Shown piece after piece: positions 8,646-17,815 of a stretch of 34,298 nt of DNA; the first letter of the stretch is position 1, and every line of letters begins with the position of its first letter. Made by a program: the position numbers and the translations under genes. Source of the DNA: Chrysophaeum taylorii (taxonomy: Eukaryota > Sar > Pelagophyceae > Pelagomonadales > Pelagomonadaceae); contig JAQMWT010000300.1 of assembly GCA_029834535.1 (NCBI GenBank), positions 1 to 34,298 on the forward strand. The letters run 5' to 3'. Below the pieces are notes generated by a model. That model had not been told where the DNA came from. It was given only the letters and a program-made list of their open reading frames with translations, and did not search any database.

Positions 8646-8765
8646 GCATGAGTGTCATGTGTGTATGAAGTGAACGTGGCATGTGACCTAGTGTCAGGAC
8701 AGGCGACGTGGCGCGTGCGTGGCGCGTGCGTGGTGTGTCAGTGGCGTGTCACTGGGACAGGCTGG
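8645..8765 (-). repeat. 5' LTR of copia B (121 bp)
   Basis: Identical to 3595-3715. Contains a direct repeat GGCGCGTGCGT. Confidence 0.9.
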
Positions 8766-8809
8766 CGAAATACTCATGTTGGGTTGAAGCTTAAATTAAA
8801 CAAGTGCAG
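8766..8809. repeat. R1 remnant right of copia B
   Basis: AAATACTCATGTTGGGTTG and the following AAGCTTAAA continue the R1 sequence interrupted at 3594. Confidence 0.7.
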
Positions 8810-9175
8810 ACCAGTAAGTTCACATAGTCCCAATCTCTAACCCCAGCAAGTTCACCTGTTCCCGTTAAGTTCACCTAGTCCCAATCTCTAAACCCAATAA
8901 ATTCGGCGTAAACCCAATCTCTAACCCCAGTAAGTTCGGCGTAAACCCACACTCACCCCACTCTCCTGCGAGCTCGTCGCTCTCACCCCCGCCAATCTAA
9001 GCTGCTTTGATCCGCACACGCCGCTAAGCTTTGAGTTTACTCTAAAAGCCCCAGTAAGTTCACACTTGGTCTCAGTAAGTTCACCTGGTCACTAAGTTCA
9101 CCTAGTCCCAATCTTTAACCTCAGTAAGTTCACCTGGTTCCAGTAAGTTCACCTGGTCCCAGTAAGTTAACCTAT
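8810..9175 (-). repeat. Degenerate minisatellite after the helicase fragment
   Basis: At least nine imperfect units, on the minus strand AGGTGAACTTACTGGGACC or shorter variants, mixed with GGTTAGAGATTGGGACT. The same units follow the helicase fragment at 24868-24932, so the minisatellite belongs to that element rather than to the locus. Confidence 0.75.
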
Positions 9176-9790
9176 AGTGCGCGTGTAGACGCCGGGAGGG
9201 GGCTTATCGGTATTGCGCAGCACGTGTGGGTAGGGTGGAGTCGTCGACCAAGAAGAGGATATCCTCTGGGTTGCCGATCGACAGAGAGCCACGTAGAGCT
9301 GGACGTGGCAGAAAACGGGCTTCGCCAAGAGGACGCGGACCTCGCGGGGCGTCTGGCCCTGGCTCTTGGTGATCGTTTGGCGTCGGCGGGCCTCAAGGGA
9401 TACAGGTCGGAGGAGCCTCGGTGACAACGACACGATCGATCATGTATCTGGTACCGTTGCAGTGGCCTTGCGACGGGTCGAGGTTGCGAAGACTTTAAGC
9501 TCGCGATCAAAGTCAGCATCCCGTTGGTTGTCAGGGAGTTGAAAACTCGACTCTTGAGAGCGAGGCGTCGTCTTCCGACCCAACCTAGTCGGCCGAAAAG
9601 AACTCCGACGCCTCGTCTCCGGGAAAAAAAAGGCCGCGGTCATGCGCGCGTTGTCAGCATCGACAACATCGTTTCGACGGGGCGTGAGAATGGCGCGCTG
9701 AAAGAGCCGCCGCGGGTCGTGGAAATAGTCTGCGAGGTCGCCGTAGACGGCTTGGAGGATCACTGTCTGGCTCTCGCGCCTACCTGATCC
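9176..9790 (-). pseudogene. Helitron Pif1-like helicase, C-terminal fragment 1
   Basis: Helicase motifs are visible in two or three frames. DYFHDPRRLFQRAILTPR and NDVVDADNARMTAAF (the AILTP..N..VD.IN region of Helitron helicases) lie near 9620-9740. NGTRYMIDRVVV is near 9430-9460. RRQTITKSQGQTPREV with LYVALCR (motif VI region, usually TINKSQGQT and LYVALSR) is at 9275-9390. Frameshifts near 9600 and 9400 break the gene. The helicase N-terminal part and the Rep nuclease domain are absent. Family assignment is firm because the order of motifs matches; activity is excluded. Confidence 0.88.
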
Positions 9791-9884
9791 TTACTCTCGC
9801 GCCTACCTGATCCTTACCCTAAATCGAGGGACAAACAGACAAACAAACAAACAGACAAACATCTGTCGATTAGTAGTTAAGATA
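9768..9884. repeat. 24-bp duplication and GACA/AACA microsatellite
   Basis: CTCTCGCGCCTACCTGATCC plus four more bases is repeated in tandem (about 9771-9819), followed by a purine run of AAACAGACAAAC units at 9830-9860. Nothing coding is seen. Confidence 0.6.
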
Positions 9885-10420
9885 GTCATGTTGGGTTGAA
9901 GCTTTAGCATATCTTGCGTGCTTGCCCCGGAGAAATGATGGCGACGCCTCGTGGGACGAGCCACGGAGTCTCGTACCTAAAGAGCGCCGCGACACCGAGG
10001 GACGCGCGCGGCTTACGCGGCACCGCCCGAGCGAAGCTGAGAAGCAGCAGAAGCACCGCGACCTCGACGCGGACCAAGAGCGACATCGCGTGGGAGCGTG
10101 CGGCAAGACGAGGAAATGGAGCGCGACCGAGCGCGAGAGCGTCGTGCTACCGCGCGGCCGCAACACGAGGAAAAGCAGCGCGACCGAGCGCGACAGCGTC
10201 GTGCAGCGTCGTGCTACCGGGCAGCCGCAACGGTAGGAAAAGGACCGCGAGCGCGCGCGACAGCGTCGTGCTACCGCGCGGCCGCAACACTATTGAAATG
10301 GAACGTTCCACCGTCCGTCTACTATTGTCGGAGTATGAAATGGAACGTTCCACCATTCGTCTAGTATTCCTCCGTTCGTCTATGTATGTCCATGCGTTTC
10401 TATAAAAATAATTAAATACT
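9885..10420. repeat. R1 dispersed repeat, copy 2
   Basis: Starts at the TCATGTTGGGTTGAAGCT motif and runs through the conserved block and the GTCGTGCTACCGCGCGGC units to a pair of TGGAACGTTCCA palindromes (10299 and 10341). It then passes AATTAAATACTCAT, where copia C has inserted. Confidence 0.75.
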
Positions 10421-10425
10421 CATAT
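10421..10425. repeat. Target site duplication of copia C, left (CATAT)
   Basis: CATAT recurs at 15839-15843. A 5-bp duplication is the rule for copia integrases. Confidence 0.88.
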
Positions 10426-10521
10426 TGTGAGGAAGCTATGACACTTACCCCTGCACCACGTATCCAGTATCCTTACGTTTTTCTCTTATCGCTAGTCTAG
10501 CGCCTCATACCATTCGCAACA
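10426..10521 (+). repeat. 5' LTR of copia C (96 bp)
   Basis: TGTGAGGAAGC ... CGCAACA. Two transitions separate it from the 3' LTR. Very short for an LTR, close to the lower limit for copia elements. Confidence 0.93.
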
Positions 10522-10536
10522 TGGTAGCAGGTGCAG
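10522..10536 (+). promoter_or_regulatory. Primer binding site of copia C
   Basis: TGGTAGCAGGTGCAG directly follows the LTR. TGGTAGCAG is complementary to the 3' end (CTGCTACCA) of initiator tRNA-Met of many eukaryotes. Copy D has TGGCAGCAG here. Confidence 0.65.
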
Positions 10537-10631
10537 CATTCGTTCGTTTCGATCGAACCTGCGCTTGACTTCACGGCGACTCCTCCTCGGCTTCAGTTCA
10601 TTGCTACGTGTTCGGTTCGTTATCGTTTATC

Positions 10632-11700
10632 ATGTCCTCGATCGAAATTAAGGATAGCAAGCTTTCGCAAAAACTCGATGCTTTCAGTGGTGAGCGACAT
10701 CTTTTTCACCAATGGACCCGGCGCCTGGAAAACATGATCATTTCCACCGGTGATCGCATTATCTTGACCACGGACACTTGGACTAGCATTTCCGCTTCTG
10801 GCTGCTCTGAATAAGAATTTGGTCTCAAGCAGCAACGCTGGTACAGTGCACTCTTCATGGCGCTACCAATGCATGATACTGATCGTGCGGATATCCGTGA
10901 AAACCGCGATATGAACTTCACGCGGCTTTACAAGCGCATACTGATGTTTATATGGGTCATGGAGATCGTGTCGCTCAGTCTGCAATTGCTTCACTGCATT
11001 CATTGGTGTGCAACAACATCGATGAACTTGAGTCTTTTCTTAACAAGCTCATCACTGGTGTTCAAGTTGCTCGGCATCATCAAGATTTCCCTGACGCAAA
11101 TGCATTGCAATTGCTTCAAACGAAAATCCCTGACTCGCTCTTGTCTAAGGATCTCATTGCACTTGATCCTAAATTGCGCACATATGATGGTTTCGTTGAT
11201 CGCCTCCACAGTAAAGTTTTTGATTATCTTCAGACCAAGTCTGTGCACGTCCATGCTACGTTCCGTGAAAGTCCCCGTCATCGTGAACGTCCCGACTTTT
11301 ACGGTCGCCATCCTTCTGAAAAGTACTTTCATCGCTTCAATGCTTTGCGCTCTCAACAACGTTCTAGCCCACGCCCCTCTTTTCGATCATCATTCCGTCG
11401 CCCACCTTCATCTTCACGTGGTTTTCATCGCAAGCGCCAACGCCATACTGATCTTTGTCACTTTTATGGTATTCCTGGCCATCACCAGAAAGATTGTCAT
11501 AAGCGCCAGCGCTATTTGCTCTCACAAGCTACCGCCCGCCCTCGGCATCAACACCAATACCCACGTCGGTCGCATTCCCAATACCCACCTCGGTCCACTC
11601 CCCAATACCCACCTAGGCCCCATCCACCCTTCTACCAACACCATCTTTTCGCCCCCAATCCACCATTGCCTCCATCTCAATCCTCTCCGCCGCTTCTTGC
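10632..11700 (+). pseudogene. Copia C Gag
   Basis: The ATG at 10632 opens MSSIEIKDSKLSQKLDAF. The capsid-like region continues with WTRRLENMIISTGD, DRADIRENRDMNF, MGHGDRVAQSAIASLHSL and LITGVQVARHH. A TAA at 10812-10814 interrupts the frame where copy D reads SEDEFRVKQQRW. A one-base shift near 10935 moves it into the frame that stays open to 12860. The zinc knuckle near 11453-11500 reads CHFYGIPGHHQKDC: its second Cys is Tyr, whereas copy D keeps CHFCGIPGHYKKDC. A long Pro/Ser/Thr-rich stretch (11540-11820) links Gag to protease. Confidence 0.88.
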
Positions 11701-11849
11701 GTTGCCACCCTCCACCACACCCTCTGTCCCGCCTTCCACCGCTGTCACCCTTCCTAACCCAACCCTTCCTGCACCTACCTACCCGTCATACAATTTCCAC
11801 CTTCTTTCCATCTCCCCCTCCATTCACCAAGTCCTTTCCTCCACCAACG

Positions 11850-12460
11850 CCCTTACCGCTATGCTCACCGCTCGTGAGCGCGACTACCTTCACAGCACCA
11901 ACCTTCGTCTCGTTGTCTATGATACCGCCGCCAACGTCAGCCTTTTTAATTCTCCCGCTGGCTTCACTGACCTTGATAACACTCAACAGCATTCCATCAC
12001 TTCTGCTATCGGCACTGGCTCTGTTTCCGGTTCTGGCACTGCTCACTTGACGTTCCCTTCAATTGGTCTTCTTGACAATCGTGGTCTTCCTTCTCCTGCA
12101 CCCACTCTTTCCGCCCCTCATGGTATACATGTCGCGTTCCCGCATACCCTCATCTCTCCTGGCTTTGGTGACAAACGGATTCTTTCGGATCATTCCCTTG
12201 AACAAGTTGGTTACGATTGCCACACCATTCAGGCCGTTGGCCCTGCTTATCCGCAACGTATTTTACGTCACCGCCAAACGCATCACGTTATTCCCCTGCT
12301 TCGTCGCTGTGGTCTTCTTTTGATCGTCTGCTGGATCGGCAATACGACCGCTGCGCCCTACGCGGACTACGCTTCACCTTTTGTGGCATTTTCTTCCTGC
12401 CCTCGTGTCCATGATCCTTGTGCGTTTCCCGCTGTGTCTCAGCGCATTCAACTTACTTCC
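11850..12460 (+). CDS. Copia C protease region
   Basis: LRLVVYDTAANVSLF carries the aspartic protease active site as DTA (Asp codon 11921-11923). GTGSVSGSGTAHLTFPS follows, typical of the copia protease fold. The frame is continuous with Gag and integrase as a polyprotein. Copy D reads YGTGANV here, so its catalytic Asp is lost. Confidence 0.8.
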
Positions 12461-13420
12461 GATCTTTGGCATGCTCGTCTTGGTCATTATAGTCCTCCCT
12501 ATCTTCGGCGTTTGTCTTCTCTTGCTGTTGGCGCACCGTTTTTCCCGAGCTCCGCGTCGCTTTCTTTTTGTCCTGCTTGTGCTCTCGGTAAAATGCATGC
12601 TGCGCATGTTGGCCAACGTAAAGCTCATGCTTCCACTTCGTCTCCTTCCTCCGAGCCTTTGTCTCGTCCACGTGCCGTTGCGCCCTACCTTATTATCCAT
12701 GCCGATCTCATGTTTGCCGGCGTCCCATCCTACATATATCAAGATCGCGCGATCCTCACGTTTGTCGATGATCATACGCGCCGCCGCACGCGTTACTTTG
12801 CTCCACGACACGATGCCCTTACGAACGCTCGTCAACTCGAAATTTTCTGTCTACCGTGGTTCGCCCATTCGGATATCGCATTGCCCTCATCTACACCGAT
12901 CGTGACCGCTCTCTTATGGGCCAATTCGAAACCTTCTGTCTGGGCAACAATATTGCGCTTCGGCGCCTCCGGCAGCACAGTCCAAAACTTCACAGGCTCA
13001 CGCTTTTTCCGGTGTTGTGGAACGCTCTCATCGCGCAACCGCGGATATTACTCGCACTCTTTTGGTACATGCGCACCGTCCACCTGATTTTTGGCGTTGG
13101 GCCATGGAAACGGCTGACTTCATCTCTGAGCGTATGCCAAATGCCTCTAATCCTGGATATATGACGCCATATGAAATGCTACATGAAACACTCCCGCGTG
13201 TCGATTTTCTTCGTGTTTGGGGCTGTCCTGCTGCAATTCTTACTGGCGACAAATGGCCTACCAAAGCTATAACCGGTATCTTCATTGGGTATCCCTCTGC
13301 AGGCCCTGGATATCGCATATTGCTTCAACGCCCCACCGGTCCTGTCATCCACACCTCGATTGATGTTGTTTTTGACGAAAATTTCGCTCTGCGTAAGTCA
13401 CTGTCCACTCAACCCCTTCC
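12460..13420 (+). pseudogene. Copia C integrase
   Basis: The zinc domain is LWHARLGHYSPPYLRRL with FCPACALGKMHAAHV (12465-12620). The catalytic core has IIHADLMFAGV (first Asp, 12703-12705), FVDDHTRRRTRYF, IYTDRDRSLMGQF (second Asp) and GVVERSHRATAD (Glu, 13020-13022). The three parts lie in three frames, so at least two single-base indels (near 12850 and near 12990) break the gene. The C-terminal GKR-like part ends near FDENFALRKS. All catalytic residues are still visible. Confidence 0.88.
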
Positions 13421-13694
13421 TCCGTCTCTAGTGGATTCTCGTTTTCCTGACTTGTTTTATTACGACCCTCGTTTATCTTCGGCCGTAGCCCCAATGTCCT
13501 CTGTTTTTGATGCTCCGGAGCCGGCCTTATCGGGACTGATCACCCCAGAAACGTCACTGCCTACACTGTTACCGGCCAATACGAAACGTGCACCATTACG
13601 TCGTGCCAAACGGGGCCGACCGCGCAAGGTCGACCAACGCGCGTTACAACAACCAACAAACTTTTTTACCGGCCATTCTGTTTCATCCTGTCAC

Positions 13695-13799
13695 AATGTT
13701 GATACGGGCCATTCCAATGTTGATACGGGCCATTCTAATGTTGATACGGGCCATTCTGATGTTGATACGGGCCATTCTGATGTCGATACGGGCCATTCT
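13695..13799 (+). repeat. 21-bp tandem repeat, five units, in pol linker
   Basis: Five in-frame units of AATGTTGATACGGGCCATTC plus one base encode (N/D)VDTGHS repeats between integrase and RT. Units differ by only a few bases, so the array is recent. The linker is not catalytic. Confidence 0.9.
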
Positions 13800-14129
13800 G
13801 TTTCCTCTGTCGCTTATGTTTCCCCCTGTAACTCTTTGTATGTCTCTTCTGTTAGCTTTCGTTTGTTAGTTCATTATGTCTTCCTTCCCCTTTGTTTAGC
13901 TAACACCCTTGTTGATCCTCATTCACACGTTTATTACTCTGCTTCCGAAGAAATGTCCCAGTATTCAGACCTTGACGAAACTACTATTACTTCCACCCAT
14001 TTACGTGAAGCTTTAGCTCCGACCAATCCTGAGCGTCCTGGCTGGTTGCAAGCCATCGCTAAAGAATACAGCTCTCTTGGTCAACTTGGTTGTTGGGATG
14101 TGATTCGCCTCCCTGAGACTTTTCTGGCA

Positions 14130-15571
14130 ACATTTGTACCCTCAAGTGGATCCTCCGCAAGAAGTATGACTCTGGCCGCTTCAAATCGTACAAGGCTCGC
14201 CTTGTCGTCCGCGGTTACACCCAGGTTCACGGCATTGATTATCATGACACCTACTCACCGGTTGCCAACATCGTCACGATCCGTTTCCTTCTAACCTTTG
14301 TCGCTGTCCATGACTGGGATTTGCACAAGTTGGATGTCAGCTCCGCCTTTATTCAAGCTCCCATTGACGAAGACATCTATGTCTGGCCACCCGAAGGCTA
14401 TGCTCCTCGCCAACCCACCGATGGTTCCAAAATCGTTTACAAGCTCCGTCGCTCTTGGTATGGTTGCAAACAAGCTTGTCGTAATTGGTGGCTTTATTTG
14501 GAACGCTTCCTTCTCAATGATTGTGGCTTCGTCCGCAGATCTGGTGACACTTGCCATTACAAGCTCGTGCTCAATTCTACCGTGGTCCTCCGTCTCGTTT
14601 TGGTCGTTGATGATCTTCTTGTGGCGCACCCTCCTCATTGCATTGGCCATTACCAAGCCTTTTTCCTCCGTTTCCGCGCTTTCACTGACGTCAATGAACT
14701 TGATCTTACCTCTTACGTTGGTCTTCGCATTACGCGTGATCGCCCTCGGAGAACCCTCACTCTTGACCAATCCCATGCTATCCGTGAAATCCTTACCGAA
14801 CATCGCTTCATCAACAGTAAACCCGAACTCACTCCCGCTCCCAAAGGTCTTCATCTTTCTGCGGCTGATTGTCCGGCTCCTGGTTCTCCAGATCACATCT
14901 TCATGGCACGCATCCCTTTTCGCCGCATTGTTGGCTGTGTCCTCTTCATCTCCATCATGACTCGTCCTGATATCACCTGGTCCGTCAACCAGTGTGCGCG
15001 TTTTTCCCACAATCCTGGTAAACCCCACTGGCACGCTTTATCCCACACTCTGCGTTATCTCAACGGTACTCGGGATCTTGCCCTTATTCTTGGTCGCGAT
15101 TCTACCCTTCATCTCTGTGGTTATTCCGACTCCAGCTGGGCCGACGACCCTGATGACCGCCACTCTACAACTGGTTTTTGCTTTCTCCTTTCGGGCTCTA
15201 TGATAGCCTACTGCTCCCGCTCGCAGTACTTACTTGCTCGTTCTTCTTTTGAAGCTGAATTGCTTGCTCTTTACGCTGCTACTGCTGAGCTCTCTTGGCT
15301 TCTCAAACTTTTTGATGACTTTGATCTCCCTCGTCACACGGTCCCAATGTATGTTGATAATAGCACCACCGTCACCCAAGTTCGTCTCCAATGTCTCACA
15401 CGGCGCACCCGCCATACTGACATTCGCTTTTACAGTACCGCCGAATGTCATCGCAACCACATCATTGATCTCAAACACATACCCCGCCTTCACAATCTTA
15501 GCGACATTTTCACCCGCAGTACGGAAGCTCCTTCCTTCCTCCGGCTTCGCGCTCTTTACCTCACTTCATGA
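14130..15571 (+). CDS. Copia C reverse transcriptase and RNase H
   Basis: About 480 open codons end at TGA 15569-15571. RT motifs in order: KWILRKKYDSGRFKSY, LVVRGYTQVHGIDYHDTY, LHKLDVSSAFIQAPIDED (first catalytic Asp), RSWYGCKQACRNWW and LRLVLVVDDLLVAH, a VVDD box in place of YVDD. RNase H: GYSDSSWADDPDDRHSTTG, SSFEAELLALYAATAELSW, MYVDNSTTVTQV, TRRTRHTDIRFYSTAE. The preceding linker frame ends in a shift near 14130, so the domain is intact but out of frame with integrase. This is the best preserved pol domain in the window. Confidence 0.92.
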
Positions 15572-15640
15572 TCTTCGCCCTGATCTCTGCTGTTTTCTTG
15601 CCACAATGCCTCTGTGACGTCTTCCTCAAAGCTTCTCCTC

Positions 15641-15742
15641 TGTGAGCGTCTCACTTACCCCTTTTTCCTTTTCCTTCTTTTCCAGCACCTGTGTGAGGAC
15701 CTCACTTACCCCTTTTTCCTTTTCCTTCTTTTCCAGCACCTG
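15641..15742 (+). repeat. Two 51-bp repeats abutting the 3' LTR of copia C
   Basis: Units 15641-15691 and 15692-15742 each open with TGTGAG(G/C)..CTCAC and close with TTCTTTTCCAGCACCTG. The next base starts the LTR, which repeats TGTGAGGA. The tract just before the LTR is pyrimidine-rich, not purine-rich. Confidence 0.85.
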
Positions 15743-15838
15743 TGTGAGGAAGCTATGACACTTACCCCTGCACCACGTATCCAGTATCCTTACGTTTTTC
15801 TCTTATCGCTAGTCTAACGCCTCATACCATTCGTAACA
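15743..15838 (+). repeat. 3' LTR of copia C (96 bp)
   Basis: TGTGAGGAAGC ... CGTAACA. Matches 10426-10521 at 94 of 96 positions. Confidence 0.93.
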
Positions 15839-15843
15839 CATAT
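15839..15843. repeat. Target site duplication of copia C, right (CATAT)
   Basis: Matches 10421-10425. Confidence 0.88.
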
Positions 15844-16423
15844 TTGAGGAAAGGTTGGAAAGTCCTGTTGATGGAATCAACAGCTACGAATCGAATAATC
15901 CGTCCGTCCGTCCGTCCGACCGGTATAGAAAAATTCAATACTCATGTTGGGTTGAAGCTTAAATAAATTAAATAGTCATGTTGGGTTGAAGCTGAAGGTG
16001 TCGCGGCGCGACACCGAGGGGCGCGCGCGGCTTGCGCGGCACCGCCCGAGCGAAGCTCAGAAGCAGCAGAAGCACCGCGACCTCGACGCGGACCAAGAGC
16101 GACATCGCGTGGGAGCGTGCGGCAAGACTAGGAAAAGGAGCGCGACCGAGCGCGAGAGCCTCGTGATACCGCGCGGCCGCAACACGAGGAAGAGCAACGC
16201 GACCGACCGCGAGAGCGTCGTGCTACCGGGCAGGGGCAGCCGCAACGGTAGGAAAAGGACCGCGAGCGCGCGCGACAGCCTCGTGCTACCGCGCCGCCGC
16301 AACACTATTGAAAGCTACCGCGCGGCCGCAACACTCTTGAAATGGAACGTTCCACCGTCCGTCTACTATTGTCGGAGTATGAAATGGAACGTTCCACGTT
16401 TGAGCAAAGGTTGAAAAATTAAA
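15844..16423. repeat. R1 dispersed repeat, copy 3
   Basis: Begins near the hairpin at 15865-15883, has CCGT runs, two tandem TCATGTTGGGTTGAAGCT motifs (15943 and 15977), the conserved block, and palindromes at 16343 and 16385. Non-coding. Confidence 0.75.
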
Positions 16424-17215
16424 TGTTCAATGAACTTGAAACCGTTCAACGGTCCAAAAATTGCAACAATGCCGCGAAGAACTCGTCGTGACGCCTCACA
16501 AAGTACAACCGATGGAAAGCGCCGAAGAAATGATGCCGACCCCCCCCCCCCCAGGCGACCGTCCGTCTGTCCATCCGTCCGTCCGTCCGACACCCTCGTG
16601 CTACCGCGCGGCCGCAACACTCTTGAAATGGAACGTTCCACCGTGTTCAATGAAGCTTGAAACCGTTCAACGGCCCAAAAATTGCAACAATGCCGCGAAG
16701 AACTCGTCGTGACGCCTCACAAAGTACAACCGATGGAAAGCGCCGAAGAAATGATGCCGACCCCCCCCCCCCCCCCAGGCGACCGTCCGTCTGTCCATCC
16801 GTCCGTCCGTCCGACAGCCTCGTGCTACCGCGCGGCCGCAACACTCTTGAAATGGAACGTTCCACCGTGTTCAATGAAGCTTGAAACCGTTCAACGGTCC
16901 AAAAATTGCAACAATGCCGCGAAGAACTCGTCGTGACGCCTCACGAAGTACAGCGGATGGAAAGCGCCGAAGAAATGATGCCGATCCCCACAGGCGACCG
17001 TCCGTCCGTCCGTCCGTCCGTCCGTCCGTCCGTCCGTCCGTCCCTCCCGTCCCTCCCTCCGTCCCTCCCTCCCTCCCTCCCTCCCTCCCTCCGACAGCGT
17101 CGTGCTACCGCGCGGCCGCAACACTATTGACAGCCACCGCGCGGCCGCAACACTCTTGAAATGGAACGTTCCACCGTCCGTCTACTATTGTCGGAGTATG
17201 AAATGGAACCTCCCC
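16424..17215. repeat. Tandem array of about 220-bp units
   Basis: Units start at TGTTCAATGAA: 16424, 16644 and 16868. The first two are 220 and 224 bp; the third is longer through expanded CCGT and CCCT runs (17001-17092). Each unit holds ACCGTTCAACGG, a GAAGAACTCGTCGTGACGCC block, a poly-C run (10-14 C in the first two, lost in the third), a CCGT run and a TGGAACGTTCCA palindrome. Related single units occur at 2139 and 2460. Confidence 0.88.
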
Positions 17216-17648
17216 AGGCATATCACATGCTGGTGTACGGCTACAATCCCGACAAGACATACTGGGCCCTCAAACCCGAAAAAGAGCCCACCATCCGCTA
17301 ACTAACTAACTAACTTCAGACCTCTCCCGAGCATGGGAGCCAGGCCGGACAGGCAGGAGCCGATCCGGAATCACAGAGGAAAATCACACAGTTGGGGCTG
17401 AGGCGAGGGACGAGGACTTCTCCAACGCGCCGGAATCTTCCTCGAAAAAACCAACATCCAGCCCATCTCCTAACTAACATCATCCACCATCAATGCCCCT
17501 CCCGAACACAAACCTTCTTCCAACGCCTTCGCAAAACCCTCATCGCATTCATTACAACCCCCAGCATTTGCCCTACGTCATGTCATTCGCAACGCACTTA
17601 TTAAACGGATAGCCCCCATCAACAGCCCCAGCGTTAGCCCTTCTTAAT
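17216..17648. repeat. Module copy 2 (duplicate of 2590-3541)
   Basis: GGCATATCACATGCTGGTG, the YGYNPDKTYWALK reading frame, its TAA, and the downstream C-rich flank to TTAGCCCTTCTTAAT follow in the same order as in copy 1. Copy 2 lacks the MITE and L1 but carries the insertion L2. As in copy 1 it directly follows R1. Confidence 0.8.
17299..17417 (-). mobile_element. SINE-like retroposon L2, 5'-truncated
   Basis: The minus-strand copy starts at its tail, read here as TAACTAACTAACTAAC, followed by the shared 70-bp 3' end (reverse of GCTCCCATGCTCGGGAGAGG). It splits the peptide frame of module copy 2 between ACCATCCGC and GCGCCGGAATC. No clear target duplication; a few target bases seem lost. 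Confidence 0.7.
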
Positions 17649-17699
17649 CCCTACGTCATTCCCTTATCGCTAGTGTAACGCCCCATTCCAGTTGTCACA
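17649..17699 (+). repeat. Copia-family LTR fragment
   Basis: CCCTACGTCATTCCCTTATC through GTTGTCACA matches the last 51 bases of the LTR at 1454-1549. Its 5' part is missing. Confidence 0.75.
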
Positions 17700-17720
17700 A
17701 GTTAGTTAGTTTATCAGAAT

Positions 17721-17775
17721 AAGCAGATGTATGGGTACTGGAAAAAATATAAAGTCTGCGTCTCTCAACTGGTTG
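17721..17775. repeat. 55-bp segment shared with 25126-25182
   Basis: AAGCAGATGTATGGGTACTG and following bases match with few changes. On the minus strand both copies keep one open frame reading FIFFPVPIHLL. Neighbouring sequence is unrelated in the two places. Confidence 0.65.
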
Positions 17776-17815
17776 TTCCCAGTTGTGCTCGAAGCGGAGA
17801 GTGGAGTCTCAGGAA

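Larger units (their letters stand above)
3595..8765 (-). mobile_element. Complete Ty1/copia element B
   Basis: A 5.17-kb element read right to left: 5' LTR 8645-8765, gag, protease, integrase, RT, RNase H, 3' LTR 3595-3715. The two 121-bp LTRs are identical over their whole length, implying a recent insertion. It sits inside R1: the left flank ends AAAATTATATA and the right flank continues AAATACTCATGTTGGG, matching the unbroken R1 sequence AAATTAAATACTCATG. The 5-bp flanks ATATA and AAATA would be an imperfect target duplication. The element is much GC-richer than copies A, C and D and belongs to another lineage. Confidence 0.92.
10426..15838 (+). mobile_element. Complete Ty1/copia element C (5413 bp)
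   Basis: 96-bp LTRs at both ends differ at two positions (G/A at 10500 and C/T at 10517). A 5-bp duplication CATAT flanks the element. Order: 5' LTR, primer site, Gag with zinc knuckle, protease, integrase, RT, RNase H, two 51-bp repeats, 3' LTR. The reading frame is interrupted by one TAA and about four frameshifts, so this copy is probably inactive although young. Copies A, D and E and the scrap at 17649 belong to the same family. Confidence 0.95.
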
